Below, in pieces: positions 1 to 8,297 of a DNA stretch of 64,000 nucleotides. Location of the stretch: contig JAOASG010000018.1 of NCBI GenBank assembly GCA_025210235.1, forward strand, positions 1-64,000. The letters run 5' to 3'. Position 1 is the first letter of the stretch; every line of letters starts with the position of its first letter. The position numbers and the translations under genes are program-made. The notes under the pieces are model-generated. The model was not told where the DNA came from. It worked only from the letters and a program-made list of their open reading frames with translations, and made no database searches. Origin of the DNA: Vallitalea sp. GTDB lineage: Bacteria > Bacillota > Clostridia > Lachnospirales > Vallitaleaceae.

Positions 1-78
1 CTCATAACAACGCCCCCCCGTTACTTATATTATATCATAACACGTCATGACACGCAATAATAAATGTAAAAAATTGAC

Positions 79-102
79 AAAAAAATAGCCTACTTATAGG
101 CT
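79..102 (-). terminator. Hairpin with T-run, probable intrinsic terminator read on the minus strand
   Basis: A short perfect inverted repeat (AGCCTA at 87-92 and TAGGCT at 97-102) is followed, on the minus strand, by a run of T (the A-run at 79-85). No minus-strand gene lies immediately upstream inside the window, so its gene is unclear. Confidence 0.4.
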
Positions 103-223
103 TTGTAGTAATTATTAAATTGCACAAGTGTCAAATTCCCGCGTTTATATTAAAAATTATAATATATCCAATATAAATAATCAAGTTAAAATTAAATGGT
201 ATTTCTAGATCTATTCTAAAATA

Positions 224-251
224 TTGTATTTATACAAAAATATGCTATAAT
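224..251 (+). promoter_or_regulatory. Candidate sigma-A promoter for the lipoprotein gene
   Basis: TTGTAT at 224-229 and TATAAT at 246-251 are separated by 16 bp and point toward the lipoprotein gene that starts at 345. The rest of 1-344 is AT-rich non-coding sequence in which I see only this site and the hairpin at 79-102. Confidence 0.4.
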
Positions 252-344
252 TAATTATAAGATTATTCCATAACTTTTTAATTATTCTTGATAACAATTT
301 AAATAATAATTCACTAAAAGATAAAGAAGGAGTATATAATACAT

Positions 345-1001
345 ATGAAATTAAAGACCTTATTAATTATAACTATCGCTTTACTACTTGCTTTAGTGGG
401 CTGTAGTAGAAAAACAGAGACTACTCAAAATCTAGTTTCACAAGATAAGTTTATTGATGAAATAAAGACTATAATAGAAGAACAATCTGAATCTAAGATG
501 CTACTAAAGGAAATTAGATATGACCAACTATTTTCAATATCCTTTAAGAATAAAGAACTACTTATAATTCATGATAAAAATTGTTTTCGCCGTTTGACTA
601 ATTTTATTGTGTTAGAAAAAACCGACAATGAATATACGCTAAAATTATCTAGAAACAATATTGAAAATTTTTACTTTGATATTAATGGGTTTATTGTGTT
701 AGAAACTAAATTTATTGGCGTAGGTACTGGTAGTTGTAGTTCTTCTTACTTGGTTTATAACGATGATTATAAACTAGTTTTGAATAAAGTAAAAAAATCT
801 GTAGATGCAAAATATAATACTGATAAAATATATCAAACATTCGCTACTCTAAGTATTAATAACAGAGAGCTTACATATCATACTCAAAATATTACATTAG
901 ATAATACGACTGCAATATCCTTTACAGAAAATATAGAACAATTTGAATATGATATTACCAATTGTTTATTCAAACAGAAGAGCCCCCAAACCAACCCCTA
1001 G
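345..1001 (+). CDS. Putative secreted lipoprotein of unknown function
   Basis: This 218-residue protein begins with a basic n-region, a hydrophobic stretch and a lipobox ending LVGC (Cys20), so it should be exported and lipid-anchored on the outer face of the membrane. The remainder is lysine- and asparagine-rich and mixed alpha/beta in appearance; I do not recognise a family. An SD-like AAGGAG lies about 12 nt before the ATG, which is rather far. It stands alone on the plus strand and converges on the exporter operon, with only 14 bp between the two stops and no clear terminator. The function is unknown; a substrate-binding or stress role cannot be inferred. Confidence 0.7.
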   Translation: MKLKTLLIITIALLLALVGCSRKTETTQNLVSQDKFIDEIKTIIEEQSESKMLLKEIRYDQLFSISFKNKELLIIHDKNCFRRLTNFIVLEKTDNEYTLKLSRNNIENFYFDINGFIVLETKFIGVGTGSCSSSYLVYNDDYKLVLNKVKKSVDAKYNTDKIYQTFATLSINNRELTYHTQNITLDNTTAISFTENIEQFEYDITNCLFKQKSPQTNP

Positions 1002-1015
1002 CCATTATTTCATTA

Positions 1016-1645
1016 TTAAATTTCTTTTTTCCTGCATATACTACATGAGATTAAGTAAGAAATATATGCGATTAAGATGGTTATTAGTATCCCTATAATG
1101 CTATAATACATATTATTATTTATTGCAAACTCATAACCTTTTTCTTCCATCAGTCCTGACAAACCAAATACTAAAAATCCAGGAATCATATATATCAACA
1201 TAGAAACTATTTTACCTTTTACCACTCCATATTTATAATATATTGGGTACTGGATAAAACAAATAATAGAAGTTATCAATCCTATCAAAATATTATTTTT
1301 TATTAATGACATACTAATTACATCATGACTATAATAATATGCCATCATTAAACTACTACAAATCCATATTACTGCCATACCACAAACTAAAAATATATAT
1401 CTACCTAGTACAATACTAGAAATTTTAGTTGGAAATAAATAATACATTCTATCCGTTTTTTCATTACTAGCTATTGTAAAAGGCATTACAGCAAAAATAA
1501 CTAAGAATAAAAATAGATATCCAAATGCCATAGATTTATTATTATTACTAAACATTACTATACTAATTATTGGAAAAAGCAATAATCCTTTTATGCTTTT
1601 TTTCATTATTCTAATATCTAGTTTAAAATAATTTAGTGCTTTCAT
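1016..1645 (-). CDS. ABC-2 type transporter permease subunit
   Basis: This 209-residue protein is highly hydrophobic with about six predicted membrane segments (for example residues 18-35, 43-60, 83-107, 115-135, 146-163 and 180-202). It has the size and layout of small ABC-2 family permeases that pair with YtrB/BcrA-like ATPases. Its start overlaps the stop of the upstream ATPase gene by 4 nt, so the two should be translationally coupled. It is the third gene of a GntR-ATPase-permease operon. Such exporters commonly handle antimicrobial peptides or cell-wall-active drugs, but the substrate cannot be read from the sequence. Confidence 0.8.
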   Translation of the reverse strand: MKALNYFKLDIRIMKKSIKGLLLFPIISIVMFSNNNKSMAFGYLFLFLVIFAVMPFTIASNEKTDRMYYLFPTKISSIVLGRYIFLVCGMAVIWICSSLMMAYYYSHDVISMSLIKNNILIGLITSIICFIQYPIYYKYGVVKGKIVSMLIYMIPGFLVFGLSGLMEEKGYEFAINNNMYYSIIGILITILIAYISYLISCSICRKKEI

Positions 1646-2505
1646 TCTATATTCCCCCTTAATCCATTTATATGATATATAATAATATCATCAATTGAAG
1701 GTGTTTCAATTAACAGTCCATTATCTATATATTTTTTATCATTTAATCTTATTAATCCTTCAAATCCTACACTAGAATTTTTATATCCAATTAATTTATC
1801 TTTAACTGTTGTAGTAAAATCTGAATTACCACCTTTCAACAACAAATAGTTTTCTAATATATTATCTTTTGTATCATTTAATATAGTTTCACCCTTATCA
1901 ATAAAATATATATAATCTGCAATTTTTTCCAAATCACTCATAATATGTGTAGAAAATAGAACGCTTTTTTCTCCATCTGATATATACTCCTGTAATAATT
2001 GTAATATCTCATCTCTAATAACAGGATCAAGTGCACTTGTAGCTTCATCAAGTAATAGTAATTTTGTATCTCTTGAAAAAACACTTGCAAACATTAGTTT
2101 TGTTTTCATTCCTTTAGATAATTCCTTTACACTTTTACATTTTAATAATCCCCATTTTTCTAAATAACTTTCAAATTTATGCTCATCAAAACTACTATAA
2201 AATTCTTTTAAACTTTTTGTTAAATCTTTTAATGTTAAACTATTAGGAAAGTAACATTCATCAGCTATATACCCAATATTATTTTTAAATTTTATTTCAT
2301 CATCATTATATTTATTCCCAAATACAGTTACTTCACCTGCATCACATTTGATTTCTTCCATAATTAATTTTAAAGTTGTTGTCTTACCAGCTCCATTTTG
2401 ACCAATATAACCTAATATATATCCTTTTGGTAATGTTAGATTAATATTTTTCAAACAAAACCCTTTATACTCTTTCTTTAAATTTTTTATTCTCAATGCA
2501 TCCAT
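1642..2505 (-). CDS. ABC transporter ATP-binding protein (YtrB/BcrA-like)
   Basis: This 287-residue ATPase carries a Walker A motif GQNGAGKTT near residue 37, a degenerate signature ELSKGMKTK near 130, and Walker B LLLLDEATSALDP near 150, followed by the switch His in STH. The C-terminal 80 residues form the extra segment typical of drug and peptide exporter ATPases. It lies 3 bp after the GntR regulator gene and overlaps the permease gene by 4 nt. It should energise export of an unknown substrate through the permease encoded at 1016-1645. Confidence 0.88.
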   Translation of the reverse strand: MDALRIKNLKKEYKGFCLKNINLTLPKGYILGYIGQNGAGKTTTLKLIMEEIKCDAGEVTVFGNKYNDDEIKFKNNIGYIADECYFPNSLTLKDLTKSLKEFYSSFDEHKFESYLEKWGLLKCKSVKELSKGMKTKLMFASVFSRDTKLLLLDEATSALDPVIRDEILQLLQEYISDGEKSVLFSTHIMSDLEKIADYIYFIDKGETILNDTKDNILENYLLLKGGNSDFTTTVKDKLIGYKNSSVGFEGLIRLNDKKYIDNGLLIETPSIDDIIIYHINGLRGNIE

Positions 2506-2508
2506 AAT

Positions 2509-2880
2509 CTACTCCTCCATCAAATTTTTTAGTATTATAAGCATTTCTTCATTAGATACATCAGCTAATTTTGCATTATTAATTGCTTCCATAAAAGATT
2601 GCTCTATTCTTTTCAAGAATTGTTCCTTTATCATATGATTATCCTTCTCCACAACAAAGGTACCTTTACCTTGTAAAGTAATTAAAAATCCTTCTTTCTC
2701 TAAATCAGAATACGCTCTTGTAGTAGTTATTACACTTATGCCTAACTCTTTAGCTAATTTACGAATAGATGGTAGTGACTCATTAGCAGCTATTTCACCT
2801 GACATAATTTGTTCTCTAATTTGTACTTTAATCTGTTCATAAATAGGTAACTCTGATTTATTAGAAATAAGTATTTTCAA
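2509..2880 (-). CDS. GntR-family (YtrA subfamily) transcriptional repressor, TTG start
   Basis: The 123-residue protein has an N-terminal GntR winged helix (LPIYEQIKVQIREQIMSGEI followed by the recognition segment LPSIRKLAKELGIS) and a short helical tail, the architecture of YtrA-type repressors that control ABC exporters. I place the start at a TTG (2878-2880) preceded by AGAAGGTG. The frame stays open upstream to an ATG at 2988, but that stretch contains this gene's own promoter (2914-2942) and lacks homology to the family. It is first in an operon with the ATPase and permease and probably represses itself until the inducing drug or signal is present. Confidence 0.85.
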   Translation of the reverse strand: MKILISNKSELPIYEQIKVQIREQIMSGEIAANESLPSIRKLAKELGISVITTTRAYSDLEKEGFLITLQGKGTFVVEKDNHMIKEQFLKRIEQSFMEAINNAKLADVSNEEMLIILKNLMEE

Positions 2881-2898
2881 AATATCACCTTCTTCCAA

Positions 2899-2916
2899 AA
2901 TTGTATATATACAATT
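2899..2916 (-). promoter_or_regulatory. Perfect 18-bp palindrome, probable GntR operator
   Basis: AATTGTATATATACAATT is a perfect palindrome lying between the -10 box and the TTG start of the GntR gene and overlapping the last bases of the -10. This is the expected position for autorepression by a YtrA-type dimer. Confidence 0.7.
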
Positions 2917-2942
2917 ATATACACTATATTCACTATAGTCAA
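2914..2942 (-). promoter_or_regulatory. Sigma-A promoter of the GntR/ABC exporter operon
   Basis: On the minus strand TTGACT (2937-2942) and TATAAT (2914-2919) are separated by exactly 17 bp. The promoter lies inside the frame that could be read from an upstream ATG, and this supports the internal TTG start. Confidence 0.8.
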
Positions 2943-2963
2943 TACTTCCCCATAAAAAAGCAC

Positions 2964-2992
2964 AAAAAAATTTCATGGCTATGTCCATGAAA
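2964..2992 (-). terminator. Intrinsic terminator after phoR
   Basis: Perfect 8-bp arms (2971-2978 and 2985-2992, loop 6 nt) are followed on the minus strand by seven T (2964-2970). It would end the pst-pho transcript just before the GntR promoter. Confidence 0.75.
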
Positions 2993-3071
2993 CCTGTTGT
3001 ACTTCTTTTGCATAATTATATTATACTAGCCTAGTAGGTCTATAGATATTAAAAAATAGTGACTTTTAAAT

Positions 3072-4844
3072 TTATCCAATATCTATACACCTACGACCGT
3101 CTTGTTTAGGTAATCTTACTACAAACAAACTACCTTTCCCTACTTCACTTTTAACTTCAATTTCTCCATTATATAGCCCTACAATATGTTTAACAATAGA
3201 TAACCCAAGTCCCGTACCACCCATTTTCCTTGAACGACCTTTATCTACTCGGTAAAAGCGTTCAAACAATCGTGGAATATACTCTTCATCAATACCAATT
3301 CCTGTGTCTTTTACTTTAATAATTATTGTGTCATCTATATCTTCACATGAAATTGTTATAGTCCCTTTTTCTGTATATTTTATTGCATTATCCATAAGAT
3401 TTATTATTAGTTGTTTAATTCTATTTCTATTACATTTATAAGTTATATTTTCTTGCACAATCACTTTTAATTCTATACCTTTTTTACTTATTTTAGGATT
3501 TAGAACATCTATTACTTCATTAATAATTTCATTCATTTTATTGTCACTTATATTAGCTTCCTTTTCCATATTTTCTATAGAGGAAAGTGATAATATATCT
3601 TGTATTAATAACGAAAGTCTTTCACTTTCAATATCAATTATATCTAAAAATCTATTTGCAACCTTTTCATCTTTTATTGCGCCATTTTTTAATGTGTCCA
3701 CAAATCCTCTAATTGATGTTAAAGGAGTATTTAATTCATGGGTTACATTAGAAACAAAATCACTTCTAACATTTTCTAATTTTTTAATATCAGTAATATC
3801 TTGAACCACAAGTAATGTTCCTAAATTTCTACTTTTTGAAGGTTTTGATGCAAATATTGGATTCGCATATACCCTAATAATTTTATCATCTTTACCTTTG
3901 ATAGTTGTTTCATCTACAATATACTCATTTTGCTCAATAGACTTTTCTAATACATTAAATATGGTAGTATTTCTTATTACTTCAAATACTTTCTTTCCCA
4001 TTATATTTTCATTAATATCTAATATATGGTTCAATTTATTATTAGATATAAAAACTTTATATTGTTCATCTACTGCAACTACTCCATTAATCATACTGCT
4101 TAGCACTGCTTCAAATTCATTGTTTCTTTTTTCTAATTTCCACATATTGAGTCTAAGTTTTACTGTCATTTCATTAAATGCATCAGCTAATTTACCTGTT
4201 TCATCATTATTTTTTAAATATATTTTATTATAACTACCTTGAGATATTTTTATTGCCGCATCCGTTAACTCACCTAAAGGTTCCATGAATTTTTTAGTAA
4301 CAAAATATGCAATAATTACTGCGATAACAGCTCCAATTAATATACCATATATAACATATTTAATCATATCTATAGTTATATTTTGAACATCTATTAAAGG
4401 CAAGGATACCCTTAATACACCATCAAAATTTTTAATATAAATAGGCATAGCTGTGTACAAATAATTAGCTCCTATAGTTTTACTATATCTAATCTCGGAT
4501 GACATTTTACCATTAATTGCATTAGATACTTCTTGTCTATATGCATGATTATCCATAATTTTATAATCTTCATGAGAATCAGCAACTACTTGTCCTTGTC
4601 TATCAATTATGGTAATTCTAATATCTGATTTTTTTGAGTATTCATCTACAAAATCTTGAAATACAAAGTTATTCTCTTTTGATTCTTTATTAATTATATC
4701 TGATAACAGTTCTACTTTTATTTCGGTATCTTTTTTTATTGTATCTTTAATATATTTATCTCCTTTTTGCCAAGAAAATAAAATCGCAATAATAATAGTT
4801 AAAGAAATAATAAGTATATATGTTGCCATTAATTTTTTTTGCAT
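3072..4844 (-). CDS. phoR: PhoR-type sensor histidine kinase of the phosphate regulon
   Basis: The 590-residue membrane kinase has a first transmembrane helix at about 7-25, an extracytoplasmic sensor of about 130 residues, a second helix at 163-183, HAMP (184-238), PAS (243-350), HisKA with the phospho-acceptor His369 in NVTHELNTPLTS, and HATPase_c with N box NLMDNAIKYT, DTGIGID and the GTGLGLS G2 box. That order is the classic Firmicutes PhoR layout. It is the last gene of the pst-phoU-phoP-phoR array and follows phoP by 33 bp. It should phosphorylate PhoP when the Pst/PhoU complex signals phosphate starvation. The partner PhoP is interrupted by a stop codon, which may leave this kinase without a competent output. 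Confidence 0.92.
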   Translation of the reverse strand: MQKKLMATYILIISLTIIIAILFSWQKGDKYIKDTIKKDTEIKVELLSDIINKESKENNFVFQDFVDEYSKKSDIRITIIDRQGQVVADSHEDYKIMDNHAYRQEVSNAINGKMSSEIRYSKTIGANYLYTAMPIYIKNFDGVLRVSLPLIDVQNITIDMIKYVIYGILIGAVIAVIIAYFVTKKFMEPLGELTDAAIKISQGSYNKIYLKNNDETGKLADAFNEMTVKLRLNMWKLEKRNNEFEAVLSSMINGVVAVDEQYKVFISNNKLNHILDINENIMGKKVFEVIRNTTIFNVLEKSIEQNEYIVDETTIKGKDDKIIRVYANPIFASKPSKSRNLGTLLVVQDITDIKKLENVRSDFVSNVTHELNTPLTSIRGFVDTLKNGAIKDEKVANRFLDIIDIESERLSLLIQDILSLSSIENMEKEANISDNKMNEIINEVIDVLNPKISKKGIELKVIVQENITYKCNRNRIKQLIINLMDNAIKYTEKGTITISCEDIDDTIIIKVKDTGIGIDEEYIPRLFERFYRVDKGRSRKMGGTGLGLSIVKHIVGLYNGEIEVKSEVGKGSLFVVRLPKQDGRRCIDIG

Positions 4845-4877
4845 CTATTTATCACATCCTTAACTCTTTATATAAAT

Positions 4878-5585
4878 TTAAATATATTTATATCCAACTC
4901 CTCTAACTGTCTTTATATGTCTAGGATTTTTATCATCTAACTATATCTTCTTTCTAAGGCTTCTAATGTGAACATCTACTGTTCGGGTTTCACCATAATA
5001 GTCATATCCCCATACTTTATCAAGTAAATACTGTCTATCAAAAACGCGACCTTTATTTTTAACTAACAAGTATAATAATTCAAATTCTTTATATGGTAAA
5101 TCTAAATTCTTATCTCTAATAATTACTTCATGGGTTAATTTATTAATAATAAGTTCACCAATGTGTAATGTCTGCTCATCTTCTTGTTGAGTACTAACTT
5201 CTACATTTTCTTTTGTTCTTCTAAGTAAAGCTTTCATTCTAGCTAATACTTCGTGGATGCCAAAAGGTTTACCAACATAATCATCTGCTCCCATTTCAAG
5301 ACCAATTACCGTATCAAATTCTTCATTTTTTGCAGTCAACATAATTACAGGTAATTTTTTATATTGTTCTGATCCTCTTATCTTTTTAAGAACTTCAATT
5401 CCATCTATTCCAGGTAGCATTAAATCGAGTAAGACAATATCAATAGAATTATTTTTAAGTTTTATTAATGCTTCTTCTCCAGTTTCGGCTTGTATCACAT
5501 GGTAATTATTATTTTCTAGATTATATTTTAATAATTCAAGTATATGAATTTCATCATCTACTATAAGTACATTTTTCTTACTCAC
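4878..5585 (-). pseudogene. phoP: PhoP-type response regulator interrupted by an in-frame TAG
   Basis: The reading frame encodes an OmpR/PhoB-family regulator: receiver with DD at 10-11, phospho-acceptor Asp54 in LLDLMLP and Lys in LTAK, then a winged-helix DNA-binding domain from about 135. At codon 215 the frame meets TAG (4941-4943), giving a 214-residue product ending SLRKKI. Reading on in the same frame restores LDDKNPRHIKTVRGVGYKYI and a natural TAA at 4878, so the full protein would be 235 residues, the usual length. The missing tail is the wing hairpin VRGVGYKY, which contacts DNA in this family. A GAG-to-TAG change would explain it. Could be a real nonsense mutation, a sequencing error, or readthrough. 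Upstream phoU and downstream phoR look intact. Confidence 0.85.
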
Positions 5586-5665
5586 TAATACTCCTCCTAA
5601 ACTTTTATATATTTAACTATCCACTATAAATTATAAGTTAAGTTAATTATATTATAACATATCTT

Positions 5666-6313
5666 TTATATATGTTCTCCTGTTACAGTAAATATTATCC
5701 ATTCAGCGATATTAGTAGCATGATCTCCCATTCTTTCAAGATATTTAACAATAAAAAGCAAATCAGTACACTGTTTTATTACGTTACTATTAGTACTCAT
5801 TAGTTCAACAAGTTCATTTACAATATTATCAAAATAAGTATCTATTACATCATCTGTATCACATACTTTTTTTGCAAGTTCTATATCTTTTTTAACACAG
5901 CTATCAATTGTATCTTTTATCATTAATTTAACTTTTTCTGCCATTTCAGGAATATGAATTAATGGTTTAATATACTTCTCATCTGCAAGTTTTATTGTAT
6001 ACTCTGAAATGTCTGAGCAGTGATCTCCAATTCTCTCTAAATCAGTAATAATCTTAAGAACAGATGCAATATCCCTTAAATCAGCTGCTATCGGCTGTTG
6101 TCTTGTTATTAATAATAAACACTCTTTTTCTAAAGTTAATTCCATTTTATCAATTTCATCATCTCGACTTATTACTTTTTTTGCAAGATCTACATCTTGA
6201 TTCTTAAGCGCAGTGATTGTATCATCTAATGATCTTTCTATAATTGTTCCCATTTTGATTAAGTCTTTATGAAGCTCATTTAATTTATTTTCAAATTCAT
6301 GTCTTGCTGGCAT
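5666..6313 (-). CDS. phoU: Phosphate signalling protein PhoU
   Basis: The 215-residue protein is almost entirely helical and consists of two PhoU repeats. Each repeat carries the metal-cluster type motif: DLERIGDHCSDI near 90 and YLERMGDHATNI near 192. PhoU sits at the inner face of the membrane, links the PstSCAB transporter to PhoR and restrains kinase activity when phosphate is plentiful. The gene lies between pstB and phoP, 72 bp after pstB. The length and motif pair are typical and I see nothing defective. Confidence 0.95.
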   Translation of the reverse strand: MPARHEFENKLNELHKDLIKMGTIIERSLDDTITALKNQDVDLAKKVISRDDEIDKMELTLEKECLLLITRQQPIAADLRDIASVLKIITDLERIGDHCSDISEYTIKLADEKYIKPLIHIPEMAEKVKLMIKDTIDSCVKKDIELAKKVCDTDDVIDTYFDNIVNELVELMSTNSNVIKQCTDLLFIVKYLERMGDHATNIAEWIIFTVTGEHI

Positions 6314-6345
6314 GTATTATCATCCTTTCTAAGATATATAAGTAT

Positions 6346-6365
6346 TAGGTAATTGTGAAACTAAG
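6346..6365. repeat. Solo end of the MITE-like palindromic element family
   Basis: TAGGTAATTGTGAAACTAAG here is identical or nearly so to the terminal inverted repeat of the full elements at 31183-31300 and 33280-33396. No matching second end is present, so this is a remnant within the phoU-pstB spacer. Confidence 0.6.
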
Positions 6366-6385
6366 AATTATATTCTTATAATAAA

Positions 6386-7144
6386 TCAACCAAATCTTCC
6401 TGTAATATATTCTTCTGTCTTATTATTCTCTGGATTACTAAATACTTTTTCAGTACTATCATATTCAATTAGCTCGCCCAATAAGAAAAACGCTGTCTTA
6501 TCAGAAATCCTAGCTGCTTGCTGCATATTATGAGTAACCATAATAATAGAATAATCTTTTTTAAGTTCATTAGCTAAATCTTCAATCTTCATAGTAGAAA
6601 TAGGGTCTAGTGCAGAGGTTGGTTCGTCCATTAAAAGAACTTCTGGCTCTACAGCTAGAGCTCTTGCTATACATATCCTTTGTTGTTGACCACCTGATAA
6701 ACTAATAGCATTTTTTTTCAATCTATCTTTTACTTCATCCCATATAGCTGCTCTTCTTAAACTTTTTTCAACAATTTCATTAAGAATACTTTTTTTCTTT
6801 ATACCATGTACTCTTGGACCATAAGCAATATTATCATATATACTCATTGGAAATGGATTAGGTTTTTGAAATACCATTCCAACTCTTGATCTTAATTTAA
6901 TTACATCAATATCTCCATAAATATCTTCCCCATCAAGTTTAATTGAACCATTAACCTTTACCCCTTCAATCAAATCATTCATTCTATTTAAAGTCCTAAG
7001 AAATGTAGATTTCCCACATCCTGATGGACCTATTAATGCAGTTATTTCATTCGATTTTATATTCATATTAATATTCTTTAGTGCTTTAAAATCTCCATAA
7101 AATAAATCTAAATTTTCTACTGTAAATTTTATATTATTATCCAT
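6386..7144 (-). CDS. pstB: Phosphate ABC transporter ATP-binding protein PstB
   Basis: This 252-residue ATPase has Walker [10 protein letters not shown] near 38, the Q-loop, signature LSGGQQQR near 150, Walker [14 protein letters not shown] and the switch His in VTHN. PstB-specific features are [11 protein letters not shown] after Walker A and [13 protein letters not shown] after the Q-loop. It powers high-affinity phosphate uptake through PstC and PstA. It lies 40 bp after pstA in the same operon and is followed by phoU. Confidence 0.97.
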   Translation of the reverse strand: MDNNIKFTVENLDLFYGDFKALKNINMNIKSNEITALIGPSGCGKSTFLRTLNRMNDLIEGVKVNGSIKLDGEDIYGDIDVIKLRSRVGMVFQKPNPFPMSIYDNIAYGPRVHGIKKKSILNEIVEKSLRRAAIWDEVKDRLKKNAISLSGGQQQRICIARALAVEPEVLLMDEPTSALDPISTMKIEDLANELKKDYSIIMVTHNMQQAARISDKTAFFLLGELIEYDSTEKVFSNPENNKTEEYITGRFG

Positions 7145-7184
7145 ATTTTCACCTCTATATTATAATATTCCATCTTTTTTTTAT

Positions 7185-8297
7185 CTAAACTTTTTTAAGT
7201 TTCTTTGATATTAACTTTGATAATGTATTTAATACTAAAATTAATATTACGATAACTGTACCAATTGCACATGCCATTCCAATATCACCTTGTTCTTCTG
7301 CTACTGCATATGCTTTTACTGTTAATGTAGCTCCAGATGAAAAGAAATTCTTAGGAACTCTAGCTACAGTACCAGCTGTAAGTAATAAAGCCGCAGACTC
7401 TCCTACAATTCTACCAATACTAAGTATGATAGCTACTACTATACCTGATATTGCATTAGGAAGTATCACTTTTCTAATAGTTTGTAATTTCGTTGCCCCA
7501 AGCCCTAATGAACCTTCTCTATAGGAGTTTGGAATTGCCTTAAGTGATTCTTCTGTTTGCCTTATAATAACTGGTAATAGAATAATACTTAAAGTCAAAG
7601 CACCTGCTAATATTGAATAACTCAATTTTAAATATATAACAAAGAATAACATCCCAAACAATCCAAATATTATAGATGGAATTCCTGATAAACTTTCCGT
7701 AGCAAATCGTATTAACCTTACTAACCTTCCAGCTTTTGCATACTCCGTTAAATAAATAGCTGCAAAAATACCAATAGGACATGCAACTAATAAAGATAAT
7801 ATTATAGTAAAAAGTGTAGTAACTAACATTGGAAAAATACCTTCTCCTTTATTTGTTACTTTAACTTGTATTGTATCTGATTCTATATTATTAATAATAT
7901 TATTTACCTCATTTATTGAAAGATTATTTGTTGATTTCTTACCTATCTTCTTAAATAAATCTCCCTTTCTTATCCTATGAGATTCTCCTTTTTTATTTAT
8001 TGCTTTTTTTATATTAGATCCTTTGTTAAAAGAAGCTACAACAGGATAATTTTCACCTTCATATTCTTCAAGTTTGAAGTTAATACCTAATTTATTATCT
8101 GCTTGGCTATTTTCAGTTATTGGTATACTTACATATGTTGTTTCTGAATCATAATTTGACATTAAAAAATCAATATTAATATATTTAAATCCGTTTACAA
8201 AAACAAAACCTATTATCCATAATAATATTCCAATTGTAAATGCTGTTGCTAACCCAATGAATGTGTACATTATCTTATCTTTTATACTTCTATTCAT
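7185..8297 (-). CDS. pstA: Phosphate ABC transporter permease PstA with PDZ-like insertion
   Basis: The 370-residue permease has a first membrane helix at 11-33, then an unusual extracytoplasmic segment of about 110 residues before the usual BPD_transp_1 core (helices from 155 onward; EAA loop GASLGLGATK region near 255-275). Ordinary PstA proteins are 280-300 residues. The insertion (about 60-150) reads like a PDZ fold: GINF at 71-74, PVVASFNKGSNIKKA at 85-99, GDLFKKIGKKS at 112-122, SINEVNNII at 127-135 and a last strand IQVKV. The start codon overlaps the pstC stop as TAATG. The core is intact and should pair with PstC. The PDZ-like part could bind PstS or the C-terminus of another exported protein; that is inference. 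Confidence 0.93.
   Translation of the reverse strand: MNRSIKDKIMYTFIGLATAFTIGILLWIIGFVFVNGFKYINIDFLMSNYDSETTYVSIPITENSQADNKLGINFKLEEYEGENYPVVASFNKGSNIKKAINKKGESHRIRKGDLFKKIGKKSTNNLSINEVNNIINNIESDTIQVKVTNKGEGIFPMLVTTLFTIILSLLVACPIGIFAAIYLTEYAKAGRLVRLIRFATESLSGIPSIIFGLFGMLFFVIYLKLSYSILAGALTLSIILLPVIIRQTEESLKAIPNSYREGSLGLGATKLQTIRKVILPNAISGIVVAIILSIGRIVGESAALLLTAGTVARVPKNFFSSGATLTVKAYAVAEEQGDIGMACAIGTVIVILILVLNTLSKLISKKLKKV

Noticed and set aside
7540..7782. Alternative-frame open reading frame inside pstA
   Set aside because: It lies wholly within the well-supported pstA frame, and its translation is rich in Cys, Tyr and Ile with no family resemblance.
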